This document shows, piece after piece, positions 38,801 to 50,542 of a stretch of 64,000 nt of DNA. This DNA is from Bolinopsis microptera (Eukaryota > Ctenophora > Tentaculata > Lobata > Bolinopsidae): NCBI RefSeq assembly GCF_026151205.1, contig NC_087075.1:10214303-10278302 (forward strand). Reading direction: 5' to 3'. The position numbers and the translations under genes were made by a program. Each line of letters begins with the position of its first letter. Within the stretch, counting starts at the first letter, position 1. Under the pieces are notes generated by a model. It was not told the DNA's origin, searched no databases, and saw nothing but the letters and a program-made list of their open reading frames with translations.

Positions 38801-41800
38801 TGAACATGTCTCTAGCTCGCTCAAAGGACCCACTAGTCGGAACTACACCCACTAGTCGGAACTACACCACCCCACTGGTGCCGACCAGTGACCACCCGTT
38901 CAGCCCTTAATCCCACCGCTCTCATAAACTGCTGCGCGCAACACTGCACGTTTTACTCCATAACACGTTATCATTCATCGTCACACTCACACATTTCTCG
39001 AACTGCCAGATTTGAACGGAGCAGTTTAAGATGACCCTTGTGACTGTGCTTTATAGAAGTAAAGAGACACATCCCAGTATCACACCCTCAAACATCACAC
39101 CCTCACAAACAATTCACACCTTTTTAGACATGGTTCTCAGTTATAACGTGTGATTTGTGCGAAACTGGGCTTGTTTCACACAAGTCACACTTAAGCTGAG
39201 TGTGTTGGGAATTCTTTTGGTTTAGTAATTGACACTAATGGTAGCATATACTCTTAAGTTAGGTCCAGAGACCACTGAAGACAAGTTGAAGGTAAGGTTC
39301 GCAGAAACCAAACTAATGCTGTCATGAGGTTACCCGGATTTAAGGTATAGGTCAGTTCTGTACTCGATTGATAGTATATAGACTGATTTGAATATGATGT
39401 TAATTGTTGTATAGTTTAGTGACCACAAGTGTACATATTGAACGGCAATTGGTCACTGGTCAGCGTGTGATGACCACAGATACGGATACGAATCAAGCCA
39501 AGTTGAAAACTGTTCAACATCTGCTTGTTAATTGTAGCCGTGCTTGTTAGAATATATTTTATCTGATCATGATTTATTCAATAAGATCGGCCTTAAGTGA
39601 AACCACCTATTTTTTGACTTATAACCCTTACTATTTTTACATTTATCAAAAAAATATTAAAAAACAACCCTGCAAGTTTCCACAGTACTAATTAAGTACT
39701 CCGTAAAAATCAACTTATCCTAATCTGTGTCGTCAGCATAATGTTTCTCTCGGAAAGTAGCCTTTTTTTAATTCAACCCCGCCAACAATTCTTTACAGTA
39801 CTCACAAAAATTAACATGGTCTCTTAAATCTTTCCTCATAAGACAGCATAGCATTCAATCGTACAGTATATATTCAAAGGTGTATTACGAATCTACGATT
39901 TATTGTACTCAAAATGCTTAGGACTTTAATTCAAGGAAGTTCGGGAGGAGAAAGGCCATTGTATTGTTTAATTCCTCAATAAAGAGGCCTCGTTGTATTC
40001 TCCCTGATCAAGGATCACTCTAATCTTAAGGTTACTTAATTAAAGATCATAATGTTCATGAATATCTTGATTAGTAAGGCTGATGGGGTCTCTTTCAGGA
40101 GATCTGTGTCCGACATAAAGTTTTAATGACAGTAGACTGACTGCTCTGTAAGACATGTAATTTTACTAAATCTCAGCTGACCCGGGTTGGATTGCGGAGA
40201 TGTCCAGAGCATTGATCTACCGTCTCTAAACATCTCAATATGGTTAAGAACAGGAGTAGAAACTGAACCGGGAATAGAAACAGAAATAGGACCAGAATTA
40301 ATTTTGTTCAATCCGTTTTTCAATCTCCTTATTTATCGTAGTGGTTTGACTTTCATTTCCCAAAAAACAGTTTTGGAGAAAGTAAGGGTAGAGAGAATAT
40401 ATTCCCCTCTGTAGGTTTAATGCTTATAGATGAGCAAGCAAGCTTGTTACTTTCTTTCCTTGTACTATACTTCTACTGCTCCCTTGCTTTAAGGAAAAGA
40501 AGGAGTGCAATTATCCACCCTAACAACCTATCCGCATCACGTGACCAGCTCTCGTCCAATCAGAGCCGCGTGTTTAGGTCACGTGACAATATCCAGCCAA
40601 TGAGCGCGCCCTGTTTCCTCCAATGAGTGGCGCGTGGAACATGACTTACTTCTAAGTAATGGGTATTTCCGTTAGGGACCAGGCAACAAGGGCGGTCCGT
40701 GGTAGTGTAAATGTACTATGTAATGGAGATACAGGTAACATTAGGTGCTCTTTTCGAGTGACACGTGATGAGTCATGTTATTAGGGTGACGATGTTATGA
40801 TGTCATCACCCATTTCATCTCAATCGAACCGAGTCAAAAGCTAATCCCCCCTTGATGCTTGAGATCACCTTTTTAAACCATTGTTCTCGAAGGTCCCTGA
40901 AATTCTGAGACAGCTAACATTACTGCACACAGGATCTTGGGATTGAGCCTATGATGATCAGATGACCCTAACTACTCTCCTAGGTCCCGGGAACTTGTCT
41001 CTTTTATTCTTCTAAAGAATAGACTGAAGACTCGTCATATTTATCCTGGATCATTTCAATTGTCTAAACGGGACCAGTATCTAACCTCTTAAACCCGGGC
41101 CGGGGGGGCTTGTATTTAAACTAAATACAAGCCCCGTTTAGCTTTTAACCCTGGACGATTTAGGGGGTTGTATTTACTCATTTATATTAGGGGGTTGTAT
41201 TTTCCCTTGTAAGATTAGGAGCTGGAATTATAATGTATTTAACCCTGGATGGGAAGGGGGAAATGTAGTAAAAGTACCCTCGTTAATTCCAGGTACTACG
41301 CATCCCCTAGCTCGATTCCAAAGTTAAGGACCCGGGCGAAATGACCGTGGAGCATAGGACCGTACTCCCAGACTCACAGTTAGACAGCTGCATTAAAACT
41401 GAGATCTGGGGTTAGGGAGATGTTGCCAGGGTTTAGGGAGAGCCTAGTTTAGGATTTAAGGTTAGGGAGTTGGCGTGGACATTTAGGGTTCACCTGAAAC
41501 TGGGCCTGTAGTTAATTTTAGCCAGGCAAAGAGTAACGTGGATACCTGGCATGGAGTCATCAAATTGTATTTTGCAGTGCAAGAACTGCATAACTTGGAC
41601 CGTTGCCCGCCAACCAGCACGCATTTTAGTCTCTGTTTACAGGAACACGTGCATAATTTATAAATCAAAAATCAGCATATTTCATCTTTAAAATCAGCAT
41701 ATTTCCCCTTATGACACTGCATATTATAAGGAAATAGGTTATGTAAGCATCAAGTATGTACTTTTCAAGCATTTACTACTTACTCAGCAAATAGCAATGG

Positions 41801-43035
41801 AAAGAATACCGGAATTGTACGAGGTAAGGATATGGGGTAATGAGAGCAGTTGCCCGAAACCTGGACTTAAAGTCCAAGCATACATTGCCACTCCAAGATC
41901 CCACACGTACGAACGATCTGATATTATCCCGGTACAGAGATAACACTTTGGAGGTGTTCCCTTAAGTACCTTGTCAAGTGTCAGTACTTATTGAGCACCC
42001 ATTCTGTACCAACATAGAGTTGTTGAGTACCTGTTTGGTACCTACTTAACAGGTACCAGGTAGATCAATCCCTGTAAAAACACATCAAACATCACGTCCG
42101 TTTGGACTGTGTGTCAGCTGCAAGTGCAATATTCCCGTAGGTCTGTGTATTTAGAACCTATAATATGCGCACTTAATGTACCTTCTAACTGCCTACCCCT
42201 ACAACTAACTCTCTTAATGAGCCTCAATTTCTGAGTTCCCTAGAGTTTTATAATCGTGGTCTTTGTGCTTTTATATCAGCAGCTCTATTTTATTTCTCTC
42301 TTTCTGAGTGATTTGCGCCAAAGTAGCTGCCTCTTCAATGTTTGACAGATTACGAAAAAATAACATAATTCCGCTAACCGTAATTCTATCGATAATATAT
42401 ATATATTACATATATCAATAGATAAAGGGATATCTGTCGCGATGACAGACCGCAGGTTTTTGTGTTCGGTTTTTGCTGAGTTCCTCGACATCAATTAACT
42501 AATTAATCAATTAATTAACTAGATGAGTCTGGGACAGGAGGTACCCCGCGAATTGTCATAAGTGATAAGTGTGTATGGTTGGTTCCAAAACCTTAACAAT
42601 ACAACTACTAAACATTATATCAATTAACGGATACTCCAGCGAAGACCTTTCGAGTTGTAACTGAACTGTTATATATTAACTGAACTATTATATATTGATA
42701 TATTTAGTGTGTGTGTTAACTTTCCAAGTTTTTTCTACTGTGGATTACTTGAGGGTGATGTCATATTCAAACACTAAAGTTAGGGGTGTAAAACGTTCAC
42801 ACCTGATTTAAAAATCTGATCATTCAAAGAAGGTAATTTTTTAAAACTTAATTTGTTTCTATAAACCAGGAATGATCTCTTGTTCTCCTCATCTTCCAAG
42901 ATACGTGCATATTTTATCAAGAATCACACCTAATTCTCGTGCTGCAATGAAAAGGAAAATCAGGCATATCAAGACACGTACACACGATATTAAACTAGCA
43001 ATAAGTTTCCTTCTCATACATGTTCTTCAGCTCTA
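32871..43035. other. long presumed intron of the NF-YA gene
   Basis: No second gene was recognised. Contents: a 36-bp tandem triplicate near 38083-38200 (AAATATACAAAATGGATATC core); a hairpin at 41105-41135 (14-bp arms GGGGCTTGTATTTA); CCAAT plus CACGTG clusters near 35385-35460 and 40535-40625; an unassigned open stretch at 34560-34825; and a possible small exon at 37314-37362. Confidence 0.4.
41105..41135. repeat. short perfect hairpin
   Basis: GGGGCTTGTATTTA and its reverse complement, separated by 3 nt. No associated gene. Confidence 0.85.
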
Positions 43036-43625
43036 GTATGTCCCTTATTTCAGATGATGATATACAGCCAGTCCGTTATCCATTACCCGGTACCCTCTAA
43101 CTTCTCCCCTTATTTAAGATAATACCGTCCAGCCAGTCCGTTACCCATTACCCGGTACCCTCTAACTTCTCCCCTTATTTAAGATAATACCGTCCAGCCA
43201 GTCCGTTACCCATTACCCGGTACCCTCTAACGTCACCCCTTATTTCAGATGATACCGTCCAGCCAGTCCGTTACCCATTACCCGGTACCCTCTAACGTCA
43301 CCCCTTATTTCAGATGATAATATACAGCCAGTCCGTTACCCATTACCCGGTACCCTCTAACGTCACCCCTTATTTCAGATGATACCGTCCAGCCAGTCCG
43401 TTACCCGTTACCCGGTACCCTCTAACTTCACCCCTTATTTCAGATGATACCGTCCAGCCAGTCCGTTACCCGTTACCCGGTACCCTCTAACGTCACCCCT
43501 TATTTCAGATGATACCGTCCAGCCAGTCCGTTACCCATTACAATACCCGGTTCCCTCTAACGTCACCCCTTATTTCAGATGATACCGTCCAGCCAGTCCG
43601 TTACCCGTTACCCGGTTCCCTCGCT
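43036..43625. repeat. 65-bp minisatellite carrying a splice acceptor in each unit
   Basis: Nine copies, exact 65-bp period (the eighth has a 5-bp insertion). Each unit contains CCCTTATTTCAG followed by ATGATACCGTCCAGCCAGTC (one copy group has AAG for CAG). The last copy runs directly into the NF-YA homology-region exon. Confidence 0.95.
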
Positions 43626-43646
43626 TCACGAGATGTCTCCTGAGAG

Positions 43647-46258
43647 GAACCACTATATGTTAACGCTAAACAGTACCATAGGATACTGAAAAGAAGACAG
43701 GCCAGAGCTAAACTGCAAGCTGACGGCAAGATACCCAAGATTCGAAAGGTAAGGCTCTTTGCTGTAAAAATTGTTTGAGTTTTCTGATTTTATTTTAAAA
43801 TCATTAGAATTAAACCTCTGTAACGTGCGAATAACTTTTTTATCCAACTTATTCGGTTGACCATATGGGACTTAGGCTGTTCTCATTGTATTTGTTATTT
43901 GTTACACGTGACCAATATGCTATGATGATTTGCTACTGAGTTCATGGAGCGTGGAGCGTAGGTACGGCCATTCGCACCCACCGTATCCGTATTGTACCTC
44001 TGATGTGTCGCCCCTGGTCGTTGACACCATATTTGATTATTTGCAGTCCCCCTCTTCCTTTTTTACTAAAGCTTTACGATATTTTGCTTTATCAGCGAAA
44101 AAAAGTTGCTCAGTGATATTTCAATCGATTTCCTCGAAATCCTCAAAGTTTGACTACTACAGAGTTTTATAATTTATTGTTAACCTTTAGATGTCCGGTC
44201 AGGGACCGAGGTTTGGCGAACCAGGTCAAAGATATTGTTTCAATTTTGATCTTTTCGTAATTCTCGAGCGAGTGGTCAGCTCCAATCCCAGCACGAGTCT
44301 TTTGTCCACAAATTTTGTTTGATTTCTATTATATCGGAGCCCCTCGAGGTCCAAATAATTTAAATTTTTGTCGTCAAAAGGGATTCGATTTCTAATGGGA
44401 AGCTAAGTGACACACACGTGGCCGAGAAGCAAATTAACTTGCTTGGCAATAACCAATTTTAAAATAATGGGTTATGGTTTTGAGATGTCGTTATAACCAT
44501 ATCATCTCAAATTTAGGTTGAAGACTTTTTTTAGATTCAAAACCTTTAAAATCTGATGAGATTTAACTTGAGTTTTTAAATTAATATTTTACCTATAAGA
44601 TTGAAGTTTTATCATTTACCTTATCGTGAACATAAAATGACACATAAATGAATATTATTTAAAAGGCAGTGGGCCATATTATACATATTTGAGGTGGTTC
44701 CACATCACAATAATTTTGTATGTATACAAAATTATTGTGATACTAGAAAACCCGTGGTCACAGGGGGAAAGCTAATAGTATTTTTTGTTAGTAAGTTTAA
44801 ATCGCGTCAAAAAGTATTCATCCCACCGAAGATACAGCCGATTAAAATGTTGCTCGTACTAAAAACAACGTAATATCAACAAAACCGATAAAAATTACGT
44901 TAAAACAATCATTGCACGTGCACGTACGTGTAATAACCCTCGTTACCATGGTTACTTTGCAACCTTTTGCTTTTTACCTAATTTGCACGTGGGCGGTCGT
45001 ACAGTGTACAAACATTGTACAAACAAAAAGAATTCTCTGAATTATAATATAGATATCACAATTGCACAATAAGATTTTAAGAATGTTGCTAATAGTACCT
45101 TAAAGTACGTAAATGTACCTTCAAGTACCTAAAAGTACCTTATCATTACAGAAGTACCTGCACGAATCACGGCACCTACACGCCTGCAGAAGAGTGAGAG
45201 GAGAGGGCGGGAGGTTCCAAAGTAAGGGTTCCAACAATAACGGCCAGGCTAGTCCTGAGATTAAGACTGAGGTTGGTACATTTAAATTTTTCATTATTTT
45301 TGTATTTATTTGTGTTCCTAATAATACTGGACACATATTATTATTTATTTTTAATAACGAATTATGAGTACATTAATGGACGCGTGCTGAAATCTAAACT
45401 GTGAATAATTGAAGTAAAATGAGATATAACTTGTATGTTTTTCAGCTGAATCTCACTTTTGAACCAGATAAGAATGAAGCTCTTGATATCATTGACTTTA
45501 ACTTTGTAATTTTGATTCAGGAGATAAACTTGGATTTCCTGAGTTATACGAACTACAAACCAAACCCATCTCAAGCTATATCGAGCTCAACATTTTCAAC
45601 AACGACCACCTCTACAAATGGTAAGCTATTAGTATTATGATCCAATTAATCAAGTTAATTGATTTTTAATGAATTTATTGTCTTAAGAAATATCCAGGCT
45701 CTCCATATAAATAATCCCAGTATATGACCCCACTTCCATACCTGTAACTATATTTGACCCCACTTTCATACCTGTAACTGTATATGACCCCACTTTCATA
45801 CCTGTAACTATATTTGACCCCACTTTCATACCTGTAACTGTATATGACCCCACTTTCATACCTGTAACTATATTTGACCCCACTCTTCTCCAGGTCTTAT
45901 ACACACAGTTATACCACGACACGACAACTACTACCCAGCAGCCGCAGCGCACCCCAACACGCCGCACGTGCGCACGCCGCGCCACTCCAACTCTCACTCA
46001 CCACCCTACGCCACCCACCCCTCTCCTCTCTCCTGCGAGGTTTCCTCCCTCCCCCTCACCATCGACAGTTTCACCAACTCCAACAATATTTCGAACACTT
46101 TGACCAGCCTCATCTCGGTGAAGCAGGAGAAGATTGATTGCGAGCTAGGTGAGATGTTGGGCGAAACAATGTTGGGAGGGAGGGGCCTGTTGGGGCCTCA
46201 CGACCATCAGATGGTACATGGCCTCCAAAACCAGGGCATCCCCACTCATATCAGTTAG
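43647..46258 (+). CDS. NFYA: NF-YA, CCAAT-binding factor subunit A (HAP2 homologue), 3' exons
   Basis: Exons 43647-43748 (start uncertain by a few nt), 45152-45271, 45446-45620, 45894-46258; phases 0, 0, 1, stop TAG. The first encodes the subunit-association helix (EPLYVNAKQYHRILKRRQAR), which binds the NF-YB/NF-YC histone-fold dimer. The second encodes the DNA-binding segment (KYLHESRHLHACRRVRGEGG), which contacts CCAAT. Both are unmistakable. One unusual residue is Cys where Met or Leu is normal in HAM/HAL. After the homology region comes a ~180-residue Ser/Pro/Asn/His-rich tail ending HIS-stop with a VKQEKID motif; vertebrate NF-YA instead ends soon after this region and has its Gln-rich domain upstream. 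The 5' edge is preceded in frame by TGA (43641-43643), so an acceptor at GAG|AG or GAGAG| is required, or a 2-nt indel is present. Nuclear transcription factor. Confidence 0.93.
44704..44741. repeat. perfect hairpin, 18-bp arms
   Basis: ATCACAATAATTTTGTAT, 2-nt spacer, exact reverse complement. It lies in the NF-YA intron between the two homology-region exons. It could be a MITE core or cruciform; no target duplication was seen. Confidence 0.9.
45715..45890. repeat. 30-bp minisatellite ending at a splice acceptor
   Basis: Six copies of a unit containing TGACCCCACTTTCATACCTG, alternating TATATG and TATTTG starts. The last, partial unit (TTTGACCCCACTCTTCTCCAG) is the acceptor of the terminal NF-YA exon at 45894. 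Confidence 0.93.
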
Positions 46259-46261
46259 TGG

Positions 46262-46350
46262 GGTGTCACGTGGTGTTGTGTGACGTTACGTAGTGTTGTG
46301 TGACGTCACGTGGCGTTGTGTGACGTCACGTGGCGTTGTGTGACGTCACT
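46262..46350. repeat. 20-bp tandem repeat with TGACGTCA palindromes in the NF-YA 3' UTR
   Basis: Four to five copies of GTTGTGTGACGTCACGTGGC start just after the stop codon. Three copies carry the perfect CRE-like palindrome TGACGTCA, overlapping CACGTG in the next word. A candidate AATAAA lies at 46849-46854. Confidence 0.88.
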
Positions 46351-49300
46351 TGCAGCGCAGTTGGTTATTTTATATTAGTCAATTTACACTCACGGATTAC
46401 CATTTTGTTGTGTCCATTTTATGACTAAATTATTAGTGCGATGTCTCACAACATTTAAAAGACGATCGCTTTAAAAACCAAACCTTCTTTCTCGAGCCTA
46501 TATTATATTCTATCACCGTTAAACACCGACTTTAGTGTGATGCGTGTCAATTGCTTAATTGCTAACTGAAATTTTTAGCATCATTTAAAGCAAGTTGACT
46601 ATTTTTACGACTTTTAAATTCGTATCTCTAGCACATGAAGACAATAAGTATTGGTTTAACGATGTCTTAGATAAAACCTGGAAACTGTTTAATTGTTATT
46701 GGTTGTATTTGTATAGAGGTAAACGATGCAGCGTAAGATTTCCATAAATTCTTTTAACTTTTCCCATCATGCATTCCGCACGTATTTTGACAGAGATGTA
46801 GTTCATTTAAGAGTGACGGTTTTGACAGAAGTGCAAGTTGTTTTTTATAATAAAAATTTTAACTCTTAATACTATTTAGTGAGTTAGACACACACATATA
46901 TTTATTGAGAGAGGTTTTTGTCAATGATTAAAACTATTTTTCTATAGTGCGAGGAGTCAAGATGCGGGACATATTAAATTTCATCTCTTTGTATTAATTG
47001 GATGACAGCAGCTCTGACACCTGCATTTGATTGGCCGTGCGTTTTGACGGTACAATACCAGTATGCATCGTCTAAACTCTAACTGCCGAGAGCATTATAA
47101 ATTATAATCGCTGGTAATTCTGTTTGTCAGTCTATGCTGAGAGATAATAGGCGCTGAGTAATGTTTGTAACGATCACGAGATCGACCTTTTTATGTTTTA
47201 TGTGGAGCATAAAATATGCAAGTTATGTAGAGCATAAAATATGTTAAATATGTTTCTATTATCATCGTGTAAATAAGATGTGCTATGTAAAATGTAAATA
47301 ATCACCCTAAAAGTTTATTAATGATGCTTGTGTAAACCAATGGTTTAGGTGACTGCATATTGCATCCACAGCTTTTTTCGCCATGTTTTTCTAATTTTAC
47401 CAGCAACTTGATGTTAACAAACATGTATCTAACTATGTTAGATACATGTTTGTTATGCTTTAGAGAATGCAACTATGTTAACAAGTATGTTCTCAAATAT
47501 GCAAAATATGTTAACAACTATTTTCACAAATTTGAAAATATTTTGAAAACTTTGATAACTGTCCTTGTTTCTCGTCAGCCATGATAGCTTAAAAATTAAT
47601 TTATATTTGTCGCCATTTTCGCAAATCTTTTACCAGTCACTTCATAACCATTGGTTAGAGCTTGTCTATTAACAGTGTATATGTGTTGACCTTGAATTTA
47701 AAAAGTATTTTGTGCTTTTTATTTTAAACAAAATGTGTCTGTCTTGACTTCTATTCGAAAACGTTCGTAATTAAATTTAAAAAGATAATTAAATTAAAAG
47801 ATGAGCATAAATTATCTTACGAAGCAGAAACAATTCAACATTCCACAACTTTCATTATTTATAATTAACACGATCAGTTACAGCCACATATTCCATCACT
47901 TTACACAGTTCAAAGGTCACCATATTACTCCTTCATAAAAGTATTTAATTCCAAAAGTGATTTCCCCGTAGTGGTCTTGCTGCCGTTAGTTTCGAAATAT
48001 TAAAACCACAATTGTCACACACTGTATAATATATAAATATATGTGTGCTGATACAGTACCAGGATGTTTTATATAATGTACATCTTGTATATGATGTTAC
48101 GTGGTAAGATGTCACGTGTTGCAGATATGACTAATAACTACATAGATTTCTCACTTATAACTGTACAATAGGTCCTGCGCACCAAATACCATGCACTGGC
48201 CTTTTTTTATTTGCTTACTTGCTTTTTATCGATTTACATCACAGCATGTTGACTATAACTTCTAAAATCTGGAAAGACGACGATGACTTAAAATGCAGTA
48301 CGCTAAAGTGACCAGCAAGCTAGTCAAGCAATATCGTCGTACTAAATCGGGACTGCAGGCTTATTAATGAAATGACAATTTCAGGCCACGAATAAACCAT
48401 TTTCTGTTTTAAAGAAAGAAAACTCTGCTGTTCTTTATAAATGTGAGGAATGTAAAATATTTGGGATTATTGTATACAGAATCATGTTACTCAGCACTCA
48501 TTTATTTACCACTATTTTTACCGCTATATATTTACAAGTTATTCACAATCTGGCTACAATGGTAAAATTATTACTGAAGATGTTGGCACCGGTCCTTCAG
48601 CAATCGCGATCAACCAATCACTTTCGAGTATTCCAGCTAAAAACCAATCAGCAGTCTCCCACAGGTCACGTGTGAGCAAATTGACCAATCACACGGCAGT
48701 GCCCTCCACAAAACGGATGTGCATCAATATAATTGCTATCCCTAATTGATGACCGAATTTTCTGCACGGTTATTCTACCGTGACGTCATTAAGTGTGTTC
48801 GTGACGTCATCAATGGTTCTGTGACCTCACCATGAGAACTGCCCGAGTAATTACTCCTCATCGAGCTGGACCAGGACATTTGGGTAACTTTGCCGCCGTA
48901 GAAAGTTAGCTACATAAATATGTGTCGAATAATACGTACGGGAGGCAAAGTAAGAGTTTCCTTTTCAATTAACCGACACGTGACACAACACGGTGCAGCT
49001 TGTTCAGCCAATCAGTGTTCAGATTATTTTTAACGTCTAATCAGGAAGCTTCAAATTGATCACGTGATATTTTTCTCCCAATCAGGGAGAAGTGTTTGTG
49101 TAAATGATAAAGCTTAGTTTACTCGGAAGCTATTAAGGTTGATTGAACTCAAGAAATATCGAAAGTAACAAACTGCCTGTCACCTCGCACAGATGCTCAA
49201 AAAATTCCAACACCAAAATTCAACTATTTTAGAGGTAACATTATTTTTTTAATGAAATAATAGAAAATACGTACATACATTCAATTGAATCAAGTAGATT

Positions 49301-50540
49301 TAGAGGTAACATGGTCTGTACTTTTCTAAGCTTGATATAATTAGTATATTTCGTTGGAATTACGTAAACGTGGTTAACAGATAGATTTTAAAATTCAATT
49401 CTTTCCTTATGCACACATTTCTCAACAAATCCGGGAACTTTTGCTTGAAGTAGTTAACTTAAACGAGGCAGAACGATCTACCAGTTATTCGTTCTAACAG
49501 GACCAGATTCACCTTCATTGGACTCCGAATTTACCAGTGTCTGGATTAACATTTGCACAAGGTACTCTTAAAACCGCACTTATTGTAGTAAGTGACATCG
49601 GTTTCCTCTTATTGATAAAATTCATATAACGAGACGCTTAAATCCCGGCTGTAACTGCCGTCATAAATGTCTTGCGGTCTTGGTATTTGGAGTGATGTAA
49701 CCTCGAAAAATTGATATCTAATTGCAAGTAATAATAAACAGGATAATGTTGACAGTTGTGGGGTACATATTTGTTGGCTCAGTAAGTGTCACGGTGTTTT
49801 TAGTTGCATCCTATCATTGGTATCGGACTGTACGTCGCTTCTGTTAACTCAAAGGCTGCAATGGGAGTCATGCATTATTAAGCAACAAAGGTATCACAAG
49901 TTCACGTTTTTTTTTTCAACTTGATCATAAGAACTGCATTATGAAAAGTGAATCCTAAAATATGATATCGAAATTGTGGCAATCATTGTCTGTCACGGTT
50001 TGCCGTATGAGCTAACTTCACTGCGCGCGCTTAACATAAAATGAATACAAAGTTTGTCATTTTTCATTCACAATGATAGTTTGGTTGGGTTAGCGGCGCG
50101 CATAGTATATTTTTGGATTAAATGATGGGGAACGATTCAATTTGGCAGCTAGTTGTTATATATACAGTAGACACCATCGAGCCTTGAGGTAAACTGCAAC
50201 TTTTTTTAATCGCAGTTCCCTCACATATAAATTTGTAAATGATGTAGAGTGAATATAACGAAGTGAATAACATAAAGCCGACGTATTATATATGAGGACC
50301 TTTAATAGAAATATTGTTTGTCAATTCTGAATTCTTAGTGATTTCGACTGATTTGAAATTAATCGTGTCATAACGTTTTCATATGACATGAAACCATTCA
50401 ACAATATTAATACTTCCCGGTAAAATACATCCCGACAAAATATATTTTCCGATCCTGTTGATCATTTTTATTCGGAGAAGCATCTTATTTTCTGTCTGAT
50501 GTGCATGGAACCAACTTCCTCCCATACAACCAACTCACAA
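46351..50540. other. intergenic
   Basis: After the NF-YA 3' UTR no coding exon was recognised. CCAAT/CACGTG clusters occur near 48595-48695 and 49005-49090. Short open frames (47360-47584, 48484-48675) have no signature. Confidence 0.4.
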
Positions 50541-50542
50541 GT

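Noticed and set aside
43036-43625. CRISPR-like array
   Set aside because: Contiguous 65-bp tandem units without unique spacers, in an animal genome.
45506-45520. A GT...AG stretch that could be an intron in the NF-YA exon
   Set aside because: Only 15 nt, too short for a normal intron; the frame stays open through it, so it is treated as coding.
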